NCBI GenBank assembly: GCA_027533385.1
Contig: JAPZUE010000034.1
Coordinates: 62,001 to 126,000, forward strand
Direction: 5' to 3'
Source of the DNA: Rhizobium sp.
GTDB taxonomy: Bacteria; Pseudomonadota; Alphaproteobacteria; Rhizobiales; Rhizobiaceae
Length of the DNA stretch: 64,000 bases
Under the pieces are notes generated by a model. The model was not told the DNA's origin and did not search any database. It worked only from the letters and a program-made list of their open reading frames with translations. Numbering within the stretch: the first letter of the stretch is position 1; each line of letters begins with the position of its first letter. Both the position numbers and the translations under genes were made by a program. Below, in pieces: positions 1 to 9,586 of the stretch.

Positions 1-1
1 C

Positions 2-907
2 GGGAGCTTCCTCGATCTCTGTTACTCGCCGGAATTTGCGACAGAGGTCACTCTCCAGCCCATCCGGCGCTACGGCTTCGATGCTGCGATCCTCTTCTCC
101 GACATTCTGGTGATCCCAGATGCGTTGCATCGCAATGTGCGCTTCTCCGAGGGTCATGGTCCTCAGATGGATCCGATCGATGTCGATGGCATCAAGGGGC
201 TCTCGACCGATGGTGTGATGGATCACCTGAAGCCGGTCATGCAGACTGTGTCGAAGTTGCGTTCCGAACTGCCGTCGGAAACCACGCTGCTCGGCTTCTG
301 TGGTGCGCCCTGGACGGTTGCCACCTACATGATCGCCGGACATGGCACACCCGATCAGGCCCCTGCCCGGCTCTTTGCCTATCGTCATCCGGAGGTCTTT
401 GCGCGGCTGCTCGATTTTCTCGCTGACGTGTCTGCCGACTATCTGGTTGCACAGATCGATGCCGGCGCGGACGCCGTGCAGATCTTCGATTCCTGGGCTG
501 GCGTTCTCGGTGAGGCCGAGTTCGAAGCCTATGCCGTTCGTCCCGTTCGCCGGATCATCGACTCGGTTAAGTCGCGCCGGCCGCAGGCCAAGGTCATCGC
601 CTTTGCCAAGGGTGCCGGTATCCTGTTGAAGCACTACCGCCAGGATACGAATGCCGATGCCATTGGCCTCGACTGGTCCGTCCCGTTGAGCTTTGCCGTT
701 GAGCTGCAGAAGGACGGGCCTGTTCAGGGCAATCTCGATCCCATGCGGGTTGTCGCCGGTGGTGCGGCCTTGAAGGACGGCATTGATGCGATCCTGCAGG
801 CTCTGGGACACGGCCCGTTGATCTTTAACCTCGGACACGGAATCACACCGCAAGCCGATCCCCAGCATGTCAGCGAACTGGTGGCACAGGTCAGGAGCTT
901 CGGCTGA
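2..907 (+). CDS. hemE: Uroporphyrinogen decarboxylase HemE (5' end cut by window)
   Basis: Converts uroporphyrinogen III to coproporphyrinogen III by four decarboxylations in cytoplasmic haem synthesis. The reading frame is already open at base 2 and begins [12 protein letters not shown], then [20 protein letters not shown], both typical of HemE. About 301 residues are present against a usual length near 340, so roughly 40 N-terminal residues, including the PxWxMRQAGR signature, lie left of the window. [12 protein letters not shown] and the C-terminal [13 protein letters not shown] segment are intact. An apparent GTG start at 110 is internal. The stop lies two bases before the ATG of hemJ, so the two haem genes are probably co-transcribed. 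In Caulobacter and Sinorhizobium the chromosome origin is beside hemE. Confidence 0.96.
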   Translation, partial: GSFLDLCYSPEFATEVTLQPIRRYGFDAAILFSDILVIPDALHRNVRFSEGHGPQMDPIDVDGIKGLSTDGVMDHLKPVMQTVSKLRSELPSETTLLGFCGAPWTVATYMIAGHGTPDQAPARLFAYRHPEVFARLLDFLADVSADYLVAQIDAGADAVQIFDSWAGVLGEAEFEAYAVRPVRRIIDSVKSRRPQAKVIAFAKGAGILLKHYRQDTNADAIGLDWSVPLSFAVELQKDGPVQGNLDPMRVVAGGAALKDGIDAILQALGHGPLIFNLGHGITPQADPQHVSELVAQVRSFG

Positions 908-909
908 GG

Positions 910-1446
910 ATGGAAAAGCAGATTGACGCGAAGCCGGGAGCCCAGGCCGCCAAAAAGGCGGCGACGGCGCTTGTTTTCTTCGTATTGATTGGCGGCGGTA
1001 TCATGCTGGCAGGACCTGACCAGGCCTATCCCTGGATCAAGGCGCTGCACGTGATTGCCATCATCTCCTGGATGGCCGGTATGCTCTATCTGCCGCGGCT
1101 TTTCATCTATCACTCAGACTGTGAACCTTCCTCGCAGCAGGCGAAAACCTTTGCGGTGATGGAGGCTCGGCTGATGAAGGTGATCATGAACCCCGCGATG
1201 GTCGTGTCCTGGGTGCTTGGCCTCTATCTCGCCTGGCAGGTCTTCGCGTTTCAGGGTGGCTGGCTGCATGCAAAAATCGCGGCCGTCATCGCGCTTTCCG
1301 GCGTTCACGGCTATTTCTCCAAGGCTGTGAAGTCTTTCGGCCGCGGAGATTACATTCGCACGCCTCGCTACTGGCGGATGATGAACGAAGCACCGACGCT
1401 GCTGATGATCGTGATTGTCGTGCTTGCGGTGGTGAAGCCTTTCTGA
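910..1446 (+). CDS. hemJ: Protoporphyrinogen IX oxidase HemJ
   Basis: Membrane enzyme of 178 residues that oxidises protoporphyrinogen IX to protoporphyrin IX, the oxygen-independent alternative to HemG/HemY common in alphaproteobacteria. After a basic N-terminus come about four hydrophobic segments (roughly residues 19-35, 46-66, 95-114 and 160-177). The family signature is the stretch around H47 (ALHVIAIISWMAGMLYLPR) with a further histidine at 68; family studies implicate a conserved histidine here in haem binding. The ATG at 910 follows the hemE stop by two bases, indicating translational coupling. The assignment rests on both the motif and the haem-gene neighbour. Confidence 0.93.
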   Translation: MEKQIDAKPGAQAAKKAATALVFFVLIGGGIMLAGPDQAYPWIKALHVIAIISWMAGMLYLPRLFIYHSDCEPSSQQAKTFAVMEARLMKVIMNPAMVVSWVLGLYLAWQVFAFQGGWLHAKIAAVIALSGVHGYFSKAVKSFGRGDYIRTPRYWRMMNEAPTLLMIVIVVLAVVKPF

Positions 1447-1640
1447 ACTTTCGGCTGATCACGCATTATTTTCATGCGCACGGGCTTTTCGCTTGCGGTC
1501 GAATCCGCGAGTCGCTATTTTCGCGCCACTTCCTCTTTTGGCTTGCGTAATATTCAGTCATTTGCGGCCTTCGCGATCGTACCGAATTCCACCAGCTCGC
1601 CGTTCCCCTTCAAAATACCTATCTGACGTGGTCTCCCTTC

Positions 1641-2906
1641 ATGGCTGAAATGAAGCTACAAGAACTCAAAAGCAAATCGCCGACCGATCTCCTGACCTTC
1701 GCCGAATCGCTCGAAGTTGAAAATGCGAGCACGATGCGCAAGCAGGAGCTGATGTTTGCGATCCTGAAGATGCTTGCGAGCCAGGACGTGGAGATCATCG
1801 GCGAAGGCGTCGTTGAAGTTCTTCAGGATGGCTTTGGTTTTCTTCGCTCGGCGAATGCAAACTACCTGCCAGGCCCAGACGACATCTACATCTCCCCGTC
1901 ACAGATCCGTCGTTTCTCGCTGAAAACAGGCGATACCGTCGAAGGTCCGATCCGCGGCCCTAAGGAAGGTGAACGCTATTTCGCGCTTCTAAAGGTCAAC
2001 ACGATCAATTTCGAGGATCCGGAAAAGATCCGCCACAAGGTTCACTTCGACAACCTGACGCCGCTCTATCCGAACGAGCGGTTCAAGATGGAACTGGATG
2101 TTCCGACCTCGAAGGATCTGTCCGCCCGCGTGATCGATCTCGTCGCGCCGCTCGGCAAGGGCCAGCGCGGACTGATCGTTGCTCCGCCGAGAACCGGTAA
2201 GACCGTTCTCCTGCAGAACATTGCCCATTCGATCACGGCGAACCATCCCGAATGTTATCTGATCGTTCTCCTGATCGATGAACGTCCGGAAGAAGTGACC
2301 GACATGCAGCGCTCGGTGCGTGGCGAGGTCGTGTCCTCCACCTTCGATGAACCGGCGGTGCGTCACGTTCAGGTGGCCGAAATGGTTATCGAGAAGGCAA
2401 AGCGCCTCGTCGAGCATGGCCGTGACGTCGTCATTCTCCTGGACTCGATCACGCGCCTCGGTCGAGCCTACAACACCGTTGTGCCTTCATCGGGTAAGGT
2501 TCTGACCGGTGGTGTTGACGCAAATGCCCTGCAGCGCCCGAAGCGCTTCTTCGGTGCTGCCCGTAACATCGAGGAAGGCGGCTCGCTGACGATCATTGCC
2601 ACGGCTCTGATCGATACTGGCAGCCGCATGGACGAAGTCATCTTTGAAGAGTTCAAGGGTACGGGTAACTCGGAAATCGTGCTCGACCGCAAGGTTGCCG
2701 ATAAGCGCATCTTCCCGGCCATGGATATCCTCAAATCCGGTACGCGTAAGGAAGACCTGCTCGTGCCGCGCCAGGATCTCCAGAAGATCTTCGTTCTGCG
2801 GCGCATCCTCGCACCGATGGGTACCACGGATGCGATCGAATTCCTCATCGACAAACTCAAGCAGACGAAGAACAACGGCGACTTCTTCGACTCGATGAAC
2901 ACCTGA
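1641..2906 (+). CDS. rho: Transcription termination factor Rho
   Basis: Hexameric RNA-dependent ATPase/helicase that terminates transcription. The 421 residues match the standard Rho size. Order: Rho N-terminal helical domain (about 1-48), cold-shock-like RNA-binding domain (about 50-125) with the RNP1-type motif DGFGFLRS, then a RecA-type motor with Walker A PPRTGKT at 182-188, Walker B-like [10 protein letters not shown] and the Q-loop/R-loop region up to [15 protein letters not shown]. The start ATG at 1641 gives the expected [15 protein letters not shown]-terminus. It is preceded by a 194 bp gene-free stretch, consistent with its own promoter and possible autogenous attenuation; I see no clear hairpin there. 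mnmE follows closely. Confidence 0.97.
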   Translation: MAEMKLQELKSKSPTDLLTFAESLEVENASTMRKQELMFAILKMLASQDVEIIGEGVVEVLQDGFGFLRSANANYLPGPDDIYISPSQIRRFSLKTGDTVEGPIRGPKEGERYFALLKVNTINFEDPEKIRHKVHFDNLTPLYPNERFKMELDVPTSKDLSARVIDLVAPLGKGQRGLIVAPPRTGKTVLLQNIAHSITANHPECYLIVLLIDERPEEVTDMQRSVRGEVVSSTFDEPAVRHVQVAEMVIEKAKRLVEHGRDVVILLDSITRLGRAYNTVVPSSGKVLTGGVDANALQRPKRFFGAARNIEEGGSLTIIATALIDTGSRMDEVIFEEFKGTGNSEIVLDRKVADKRIFPAMDILKSGTRKEDLLVPRQDLQKIFVLRRILAPMGTTDAIEFLIDKLKQTKNNGDFFDSMNT

Positions 2907-2957
2907 TGTGGTGCCGGTTTCGGCCGGCAGCCTCAGGCCTTGCCTGTGGGTGATCTC

Positions 2958-4283
2958 GTGACAGCGCGATCCGATACGATTTGTGCCCTTGCGTCCGGCG
3001 GCTTGCCCGCCGGCGTTGCCGTTATCAGGGTCAGCGGTCCCTCCTGCTTCGATGCAGTCCGCCAGATGGTCGGGTCGTTGCCGCAGCCGCGCTTGGCTTC
3101 GCTGCGGACGATCAGCACGGTTGATGGCGAGTTTCTTGATCGCGGTCTTGTTCTTGTTTTCCCGGGACCCAATTCCTTCACTGGCGAAGATTGCGTTGAG
3201 CTGCATCTGCATGGCGGCCGCGCGGTCGTCAACGCCGCTCTCCGATCTTTAGCCGGATTCAACGGCGTTCGACTAGCAGAAGCTGGCGAGTTTTCACGAC
3301 GTGCGTTTGAGAACGGCAAGATGGATCTTGTCGAGGTTGAAGGTCTCGCTGACTTGCTCAGCGCCGAGACCGAAATGCAGAGAAGGCTCGCGGGGGAACA
3401 GGCCAACGGTCATCTCTCAGCCGTTTACGACGAATGGCGCGAAAAGCTGGTTTTCGTTCGCTCGATGCTTGAGGCGGAGCTGGATTTCAGCGACGAAGGC
3501 GACATTCCAGGTTCTGTGTCGGATCGAGTTTGGGCCGATGTTGCCGAACTCAAGGCACAGGTGGATCGGGCAATCGGTCATCTTCGCGCGGGTGAGATCA
3601 TCCGCGACGGGTTCAAGGTGGCTCTGGCGGGTCTTCCGAATGCAGGCAAATCAAGCCTGATGAATGCGCTGGCGCAGCGCGATGTGGCCATCGTAACGCC
3701 GATTGCCGGTACGACCCGTGACGTGGTTCGCTGTGAACTGGATATCGATGGATACAAGTTCGAACTCTTTGATACCGCCGGTCTCAGGGATACGGATGAC
3801 CTCGTCGAGCAGGAGGGAATCCGGCGGGCATTCCGAACGATCAATGATGCGGACCTCATTCTGCATCTGATCGACCTGTCCGGGAATGCCGACCCAGAGT
3901 TGATGGACTTCGAGCGACCCGTTCTGCGCATCGGTACCAAAATCGATCTCGCATGCGACCTTTCGACAGGTGCGGCGTATGATATCTGTGTGTCTTCGGC
4001 GACGGGGGAAGGTCTCGAACTCCTTCGCAAGTGGCTGCTTGAGGCAGTCAGAAGCCATACGCAGGTTGAAAGCCTTGCAATTCCAAGCCGTTTGAGGCAT
4101 GCAGAGCGCCTTCGCTCGGCGTCACGGCATCTTGCATCGGCGCTTGGGGGCGGCGGGTTGCCGCTTGAGATCCGGGCCGAAGAGCTGCGATCGGCATCCG
4201 TCGAGCTGGCGAGAGTGACCGGTCGAATCGATACCGAAACGCTTTTAGGTAAGATCTTCTCCGAATTCTGTGTCGGCAAGTGA
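2958..4283 (+). CDS. mnmE: tRNA modification GTPase MnmE
   Basis: With MnmG it installs the 5-carboxymethylaminomethyl group on wobble uridine-34 of some tRNAs. The open frame extends back to a TTG at 2940; GTG at 2958 ([14 protein letters not shown]) matches the usual MnmE N-terminus better, giving 441 residues. An N-terminal formyl-THF-binding domain (about 1-115) is followed by a helical domain interrupted by a Ras-like G domain: G1 GLPNAGKS at 225-232, then the G2 threonines in IAGTTRD and G3 DTAGL. The frame ends with FCVGK, the catalytic CxGK tail. Its TGA is the first three bases of a parS-like site. mnmG follows 28 bp downstream, so the two partner subunits are encoded together. Confidence 0.95.
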   Translation: MTARSDTICALASGGLPAGVAVIRVSGPSCFDAVRQMVGSLPQPRLASLRTISTVDGEFLDRGLVLVFPGPNSFTGEDCVELHLHGGRAVVNAALRSLAGFNGVRLAEAGEFSRRAFENGKMDLVEVEGLADLLSAETEMQRRLAGEQANGHLSAVYDEWREKLVFVRSMLEAELDFSDEGDIPGSVSDRVWADVAELKAQVDRAIGHLRAGEIIRDGFKVALAGLPNAGKSSLMNALAQRDVAIVTPIAGTTRDVVRCELDIDGYKFELFDTAGLRDTDDLVEQEGIRRAFRTINDADLILHLIDLSGNADPELMDFERPVLRIGTKIDLACDLSTGAAYDICVSSATGEGLELLRKWLLEAVRSHTQVESLAIPSRLRHAERLRSASRHLASALGGGGLPLEIRAEELRSASVELARVTGRIDTETLLGKIFSEFCVGK

Positions 4284-4296
4284 TTCACGTGAAACA
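4281..4296. promoter_or_regulatory. parS: parS-like ParB-binding site 1
   Basis: TGATTCACGTGAAACA matches the conserved chromosomal parS consensus TGTTTCACGTGAAACA at 15 of 16 positions; only the third base differs. It overlaps the mnmE stop codon and lies about 3.4 kb upstream of parB. The substitution also creates GATTC, a GANTC site of the cell-cycle methylase CcrM. Binding by ParB is inferred. Confidence 0.82.
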
Positions 4297-4311
4297 GGCT
4301 GTACCCCGATC

Positions 4312-6183
4312 ATGTCTGAGAGACATTTCGATGTAATTGTTGTTGGCGGCGGTCATGCCGGTACCGAAGCGGCTGCTGCGGCTGCTCGCATGGGCGCCAA
4401 AACCGCGCTCGTGACACACAAGGCCGAAACGATCGGCGTCATGTCCTGTAATCCGGCCATCGGCGGCTTGGGCAAAGGCCATCTCGTTCGCGAGATCGAT
4501 GCACTGGATGGCATCATGGGCCGCGCTGCGGACGAAGGCGGCATCCAGTTCCGCATGTTGAACCGGAAAAAGGGCCCGGCAGTCTGGGGCCCCCGCACGC
4601 AGGCCGATCGCAAGCTCTATCGCCTGGCTGTGCAGCGCCTGCTCGCGGAAACCCCGAACCTCGAGATCATCGAAGGTGGTGTGGTCCGTTTCGTTCGTGA
4701 CTCTACCGAAATAAATGGCGTTATCCTTGATAACGGACTGCAGCTCCATTCTGCAGCAGTCGTGTTGACAACGGGTACGTTTCTCAACGGCCTGATCCAT
4801 ATCGGCGACAAGAAGATTGCCGCAGGCCGTGTCGGCGAGGCCCCTGCCCTGGGATTGAGCGGTGATCTGGCGGCGCTCGGTCTGAAGCTTGGTCGTCTGA
4901 AAACCGGCACTCCGGCGCGCCTGGACCGCAAAACCATTCGTTGGGAAGAACTGGAAGTCCAGGAGGCGGATGAGAACCCGATTCCCTTCTCATTCATGAC
5001 GGAATCGGTCACAACGCCTCAGATTGCTTGCGGTATCACGCGCACAACGGCAGAAACCCACCGTATCATCCGGGAGAATATCCACCGGTCCGCCATGTAT
5101 TCCGGCCAGATAGAGGGCGTTGGACCGCGATATTGCCCCTCGATCGAGGACAAGATCAATCGATTCGGCGATCGTGATGGCCATCAGATCTTTCTGGAGC
5201 CGGAGGGGCTCGATGACGACACCATCTATCCAAACGGGATCTCGACTTCTTTGCCGGAAGAGGTGCAGGAGCAGTTCATTCGCTCTATCCCGGGGCTCGA
5301 GAATGTCCGGATCCTGCAGCCGGGTTATGCGATCGAGTATGACTATGTCGATCCACAGCAGCTCGATCTGTCTCTGGCAGTCAAGGGCGTAAAGGGCTTG
5401 TACCTGGCTGGTCAGATCAATGGTACCACAGGTTATGAAGAGGCTGGCGCTCAAGGCCTGCTGGCCGGTATCAATGCGGCCCGGCTCGCGGCCGGGCAAA
5501 GCGGTTTCTCCTTCAGCCGCACGGATTCCTATATCGGCGTCATGATTGATGACCTGACGTCGCGCGGTGTGGCGGAGCCCTATCGCATGTTCACGTCCCG
5601 GGCCGAATATCGCTTGTCGCTGCGTGCTGACAATGCCGATATGCGCCTGACGCCCTATGGTATCGAGCTTGGTTGCGTGTCTTCGGAACGGGCCGAGAAG
5701 TTCGAGGCCTATCGCAGCCAGCGCGAGGGACTTTACGAACAGCTCGGATCGCTCACTGCCTCGCCCAACGAAATGGCGCTCGCCGGCGTGGTTATCAACC
5801 AGGATGGTCGTCGTCGTTCTGCTCGGGAGATTCTGTCCTATCCGGACATCAACTGGGAACAAGTTGTTCAGGTCTGGCCCGAGTTGAAGTGCGTGGATAC
5901 GAAGATCGCAACCGCCGTTGAGATCGATTGCCTGTACCACGTCTATCTCGAGCGCCAGTTGGCGGATATCGAAGGGGTGCGTGCCGAAGAGGAGCGCGTC
6001 ATTCCCGATAACTTCGACTATTCCGCCCTATCCGGTCTCTCCAACGAGCTGAAGATCAAGCTCGTCGCCAACAAACCCCGCAATATTGCCCAGGCAAGCC
6101 GGCTTGAAGGTATGACGTCGGCGGCTGTCGCCTTGCTCGTCGCGCATCTGCGCAAGAATCACATCAATAAATTGGCATCCTGA
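4312..6183 (+). CDS. mnmG: tRNA uridine-34 carboxymethylaminomethyl synthase MnmG (GidA)
   Basis: FAD-dependent partner of MnmE in wobble-uridine modification. The protein is 623 residues from ATG 4312 ([21 protein letters not shown]), with the dinucleotide-binding GGGHAG at 12-17. Family blocks follow: [49 protein letters not shown], and the C-terminal YHVYLERQ and LSNELKIKL segments used in MnmE contact. An upstream in-frame GTG at 4270 would overlap mnmE and parS site 1 and adds non-family sequence, so it was rejected. The stop is one base before the rsmG ATG. The gene lies between two parS-like sites, a conserved arrangement in the parAB neighbourhood. Confidence 0.97.
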   Translation: MSERHFDVIVVGGGHAGTEAAAAAARMGAKTALVTHKAETIGVMSCNPAIGGLGKGHLVREIDALDGIMGRAADEGGIQFRMLNRKKGPAVWGPRTQADRKLYRLAVQRLLAETPNLEIIEGGVVRFVRDSTEINGVILDNGLQLHSAAVVLTTGTFLNGLIHIGDKKIAAGRVGEAPALGLSGDLAALGLKLGRLKTGTPARLDRKTIRWEELEVQEADENPIPFSFMTESVTTPQIACGITRTTAETHRIIRENIHRSAMYSGQIEGVGPRYCPSIEDKINRFGDRDGHQIFLEPEGLDDDTIYPNGISTSLPEEVQEQFIRSIPGLENVRILQPGYAIEYDYVDPQQLDLSLAVKGVKGLYLAGQINGTTGYEEAGAQGLLAGINAARLAAGQSGFSFSRTDSYIGVMIDDLTSRGVAEPYRMFTSRAEYRLSLRADNADMRLTPYGIELGCVSSERAEKFEAYRSQREGLYEQLGSLTASPNEMALAGVVINQDGRRRSAREILSYPDINWEQVVQVWPELKCVDTKIATAVEIDCLYHVYLERQLADIEGVRAEEERVIPDNFDYSALSGLSNELKIKLVANKPRNIAQASRLEGMTSAAVALLVAHLRKNHINKLAS

Positions 6184-6184
6184 C

Positions 6185-6817
6185 ATGCAAAGAACGAAAA
6201 GCGCTCCGTATGGAATCGATGTTTCACGTGAAACGCAGGAGCGCCTTGATCGCTTTGCTGACCTCTTCCTGAAATGGGCTGCCAGAATCAACTTGATTGC
6301 GCCGTCAACTGTCGAACAGCTCTGGACACGGCACATCGCAGACTCGTTGCAACTCCGAAACATTGTGCCGAGGCCGGGTCGATGGATAGATCTCGGGAGT
6401 GGCGGAGGATTTCCAGGGATCATCACTGCCATCACCCTGACGGAAGATCAGGCCGGTTGGGTCGATCTGGTTGAAAGCAACAACAAGAAGTGCGGTTTTC
6501 TGCGGACGGCGATCACGGAGATTGGTGCTCGGGCATCCGTTCACCCTCTGCGGATCGAGGATGCGGCAAATACGCTGGCCGCACCTGATTTCATCTCGGC
6601 GCGTGCGCTTGCCGAGCTCGATCTTTTGTTCGCCTATGCTCAACCCTGGGCGCTTGCCAATCCTGATCTGAAACTGATCTTCCATAAAGGTCGGGATTAC
6701 CAGCAGGAAATCGATAAAGCGCGTGGTCGCTGGGACTTCGATCTGATAAAACATCAAAGCGTTGTCGAGGCGGATTCCGTTATTCTGGAGATCGCCTCCC
6801 TGGCGCGCAGGGTTTAA
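6185..6817 (+). CDS. rsmG: 16S rRNA (guanine-527-N7) methyltransferase RsmG (GidB)
   Basis: SAM-dependent enzyme that methylates N7 of G527 in 16S rRNA; loss gives low-level streptomycin resistance in other bacteria. The 210 residues match the family. The SAM-binding glycine-rich motif [11 protein letters not shown] is at 69-79, preceded by [25 protein letters not shown], the conserved NL-(T/I)-(A/S) and H-DS block. The codons for DVSRET near residue 12 also spell a parS-like site, so this gene carries a DNA-binding site inside its coding sequence. ATG 6185 starts one base after the mnmG stop. parA follows after 15 bp, making mnmE-mnmG-rsmG-parA-parB a likely operon. Confidence 0.96.
   Translation: MQRTKSAPYGIDVSRETQERLDRFADLFLKWAARINLIAPSTVEQLWTRHIADSLQLRNIVPRPGRWIDLGSGGGFPGIITAITLTEDQAGWVDLVESNNKKCGFLRTAITEIGARASVHPLRIEDAANTLAAPDFISARALAELDLLFAYAQPWALANPDLKLIFHKGRDYQQEIDKARGRWDFDLIKHQSVVEADSVILEIASLARRV
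6220..6235. promoter_or_regulatory. parS: parS-like ParB-binding site 2, inside rsmG
   Basis: TGTTTCACGTGAAACG matches the parS consensus at 15 of 16 positions, differing only in the last base. It lies in rsmG codons for DVSRET, about 1.4 kb upstream of parB. A GAATC (GANTC methylation) site sits two bases upstream at 6213-6217. With the site at 4281 it forms a pair flanking mnmG. ParB binding is inferred. Confidence 0.85.
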
Positions 6818-6832
6818 CGCTTCGGGTGCCAA

Positions 6833-7627
6833 ATGAGTCTCGAAAAGAACCGCATCATCACCATCGCCAATCAAAAGGGCGGCGTGGGCAAGACCACAAC
6901 AGCGATCAACCTGGCAACCGCCCTGGCGGCCATCGGTGAGCGTGTGCTCATCGTTGATCTCGATCCGCAGGGAAATGCCAGCACGGGCCTCGGGATTGAC
7001 CGCCGCGATCGCCGCTTGTCGTCCTATGATGTGCTGATTGGTGCGAACTCCATCAGTGAAGCCGCACTCCAGACAGCTGTGCCCAATCTTTCGATTGTGC
7101 CATCGACGATGGATTTGCTCGGCTTTGAGATGGAGATCTCCCAACAGGCAGATCGGGTATTCCGCCTCAAGAAGGCGCTCAATCTCGATGATGCACGTGC
7201 TTATAGCTATGTGCTGCTGGATTGCCCGCCTTCGTTCAATCTCCTGACGATGAACGCGATGGCTGCGGCGCATTCGGTCCTCGTGCCGCTGCAATGCGAG
7301 TTTTTCGCGCTCGAAGGGCTGAGCCAGCTTCTCGAGACCATCAATCAGGTGCGTCAGAGCGTGAATCCAACCCTGGATATCCAGGGCATCGTGCTGACCA
7401 TGTTCGACTCCCGCAATAATCTGGCGCAGCAGGTGGTCAGCGATGTCCGCGAACATCTTGGCGAGAAGGTCTATGCCACCCTCATTCCGCGCAATGTGCG
7501 CGTATCCGAGGCGCCATCCTATGGTAAGCCGGCTATCCTTTACGACCTGAAATGCGCCGGTAGCCAGGCCTACCTGCAGCTGGCATCCGAGGTCATCCAG
7601 CGTGAGCGGCAGCGCAAAGCAGCCTAA
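6833..7627 (+). CDS. parA: Chromosome partitioning ATPase ParA
   Basis: Walker-type ATPase that binds DNA nonspecifically and moves ParB-parS complexes to segregate replicated origins. The 264 residues carry the deviant Walker A motif KGGVGKTT at 15-22, with the signature lysine that marks the ParA/MinD class, then DLDPQGNASTGLG and LLDCPPSFNLLTMNA (Walker B region). There is no N-terminal helix-turn-helix, so this is the short chromosomal (Soj) type and not a plasmid RepA. The ATG at 6833 follows rsmG by 15 bp, and parB follows after 21 bp. Confidence 0.96.
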   Translation: MSLEKNRIITIANQKGGVGKTTTAINLATALAAIGERVLIVDLDPQGNASTGLGIDRRDRRLSSYDVLIGANSISEAALQTAVPNLSIVPSTMDLLGFEMEISQQADRVFRLKKALNLDDARAYSYVLLDCPPSFNLLTMNAMAAAHSVLVPLQCEFFALEGLSQLLETINQVRQSVNPTLDIQGIVLTMFDSRNNLAQQVVSDVREHLGEKVYATLIPRNVRVSEAPSYGKPAILYDLKCAGSQAYLQLASEVIQRERQRKAA

Positions 7628-7648
7628 TCTTCGTACAAGGGTGTGAGT

Positions 7649-8530
7649 ATGAGCGAAGACGTATCGAAACGGCGCCTGGGGCGTGGACTTGCAGCACTGA
7701 TCGGCGAAATGGATCAGCCCGTTCCCGTCGGTGAGACGCGTCCCGCGATCAGTGCCGACCGCACTGTTCCGATCGAATTCGTCGCGCGCAGCCCGAAAAA
7801 TCCCCGCCGCTATTTCGACGAGACAGAGCTTCAGGACCTCGCCGGTTCCATTCGCCAGCACGGGATCGTGCAGCCGGTTGTCGTACGCACCATCGGCAGT
7901 GATCGTTATGAAATCATTGCCGGTGAGCGTCGCTGGCGTGCCGCGCAGCTCGCGGGCCTAGTCGAGATCCCGGTCATCGTCCGGGACGTCGACGATCGGA
8001 CGGCGCTGGAGCTCGCGATTGTCGAAAACGTCCAGCGCGCAGATCTCAACCCGCTCGAAGAGGCGCTCGGCTACGAGCAGTTGATCGCCGAGCACGGCTA
8101 TACCCAGAATGATCTCGGGGAAATCATCGGCAAGAGCCGCAGCCATGTGGCAAACAGCCTGCGACTGTTGAAGCTGCCTGACCCGGTCCGGGACATGCTG
8201 GCGGATGGCAGCCTGTCGGCCGGTCATGCGCGCGCTCTGGTATCAACACCTGATCCAGTCATGCTCGCCAAGACGATTGCCCAGAAGGGGCTTTCCGTTC
8301 GCGATGCGGAGAAACTGGCCCAGAACCACATCAAGGCGCAGCAGACCCCTGCCCCGGCTGAGACCCGCGAAGCTAAGGATTCCGATACGATTGCGCTGGA
8401 GCGCAGCCTGTCGGATCGTCTTGGTCTTTCGGTCTCGATCAACCACAAGGGTGGCGGTGGCCAGTTGAAGATCAATTACAAGACGCTAGACCAGCTCGAA
8501 GAGATTTGCCGGCTTCTCGAAGCGCGTTGA
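7649..8530 (+). CDS. parB: Chromosome partitioning protein ParB (Noc/Spo0J family)
   Basis: CTP-dependent DNA clamp that loads at parS and spreads. It is 293 residues from ATG 7649, chosen over an in-frame GTG at 7643 because AAGG at 7637-7640 is well spaced from the ATG. The N-terminus KRRLGRGLAALIGE is typical. The ParB/Srx domain contains GERRWRAAQ (nucleotide binding) and NVQRADLNPLEEA. A helix-turn-helix (EIIGKSRSHVANSLRLLKLP) reads parS, and the C-terminus LKINYKTLDQLEEICRLL is the dimerisation domain. Its cognate sites are probably the two parS-like sequences upstream. The stop codon abuts the stop codon of the opposing holA gene with no base between. Confidence 0.96.
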   Translation: MSEDVSKRRLGRGLAALIGEMDQPVPVGETRPAISADRTVPIEFVARSPKNPRRYFDETELQDLAGSIRQHGIVQPVVVRTIGSDRYEIIAGERRWRAAQLAGLVEIPVIVRDVDDRTALELAIVENVQRADLNPLEEALGYEQLIAEHGYTQNDLGEIIGKSRSHVANSLRLLKLPDPVRDMLADGSLSAGHARALVSTPDPVMLAKTIAQKGLSVRDAEKLAQNHIKAQQTPAPAETREAKDSDTIALERSLSDRLGLSVSINHKGGGGQLKINYKTLDQLEEICRLLEAR

Positions 8531-9577
8531 TCAGCCCCGACGATTGCGCCTTGCAGACTGCAGCGTGGTTGCGAGCAGGGTTTGGATCGCCAGATTGTCT
8601 TCCAGGGGCGCGTTTTGTCTGCTCTGCAGAATGGCTGCGTTGAGCCGCGCGCTCTCGCGTGCGAGATCGGCACTGTTCCAGTTCCGTAACGCTTTTTCGA
8701 TGATCGGCTTTCGCTTGAAATGGATGCCGCGCCCCAAAGTCTGCATGACTTGGGCGGCCTGCTGCTGACGCTCTTCCATGTCTAGCCGCATGGTTTCCAG
8801 CAGCTGGATCTGTTTCATCGTGCCCTGCAGGACGAGAAAGACAGCGGTCTTCGATGCAATGACCTTCTGGATGGCGTGAAGGAAGCCGTCCGGGTCACCT
8901 GAAAGCACCGCGTCGACAACTTCGTCTGTCGACACGGCGCTGGCATCGCCTACAATCTCCAGAACGTGGCGCTCGTCGATTAGATCATCCTTCATGCAAT
9001 AGAGCACAAGCTTCTGGATTTCGTTGCGCGACGCAATGCGGTCGCCGCCGATCGATTCGACCAGCAGTTCACGCGCTGCCGGGGTGATCCTCAGGTTTGC
9101 GGCCGAGAGTTCGGTGTCGATCAAGGCGTTCAGGGCACGGGCATCATCCTGGTAGCAGGCGATGCAAGCGATACTGCGCTCACCTTCGGCCACCTTTCTG
9201 AGCGCTGATCCCTTTTTCAGGTCACCTGCTTCGATCAGGAGATAGCTGCCCTCGGGCGGGTTTGCAGCGAGATGGGAGAGGCCATCGACAAGCTGCTTCT
9301 CGTTGGCCGCACCGCGGACCCAGATCAGCTTTTCTCCACCAAACAGGCCGAAGGCGTTGACTTCATCCACCAGGCGTCCGGGATCGGACTGAATGTCGGA
9401 GATATCCAGCCGGATCAGCGCGAACCCATCATGGAGATCAACGCCTGTGGTGCCGGCAATGGCTCCCGCCCGCTCGGCGACGAGCCCGCGGTCGGGACCA
9501 TACACAACGAAAATGCGGTAGTGCCTCGCTGATTTGGCGAGGAAAGCCTCAAACTCGTGGGATTTGACGTCTACCAT
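8531..9577 (-). CDS. holA: DNA polymerase III subunit delta HolA
   Basis: Clamp-loader delta subunit that opens the beta sliding clamp. The 348 residues match family length. The N-terminus MVDVKSHEFEAFLAK, then FVVYGPDRGLVAERA and FDLFG-like AFGLFGGEKLIWVR are typical of alphaproteobacterial HolA, followed by a three-domain AAA-like fold with SIGGDRIASRNEIQKL and a C-terminal helical collar. It is the last gene of a minus-strand leuS-lptE-holA group, an arrangement conserved in many proteobacteria; lptE ends nine bases upstream. It converges on parB with directly adjoining stop codons, so the two transcripts must overlap or terminate by means not visible here. Confidence 0.92.
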   Translation of the reverse strand: MVDVKSHEFEAFLAKSARHYRIFVVYGPDRGLVAERAGAIAGTTGVDLHDGFALIRLDISDIQSDPGRLVDEVNAFGLFGGEKLIWVRGAANEKQLVDGLSHLAANPPEGSYLLIEAGDLKKGSALRKVAEGERSIACIACYQDDARALNALIDTELSAANLRITPAARELLVESIGGDRIASRNEIQKLVLYCMKDDLIDERHVLEIVGDASAVSTDEVVDAVLSGDPDGFLHAIQKVIASKTAVFLVLQGTMKQIQLLETMRLDMEERQQQAAQVMQTLGRGIHFKRKPIIEKALRNWNSADLARESARLNAAILQSRQNAPLEDNLAIQTLLATTLQSARRNRRG

Positions 9578-9586
9578 GGCCGCAAA

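Noticed and set aside
6305..7861. 518-codon open frame antisense to rsmG-parA-parB
   Set aside because: It crosses three well-supported genes and shows no family similarity.
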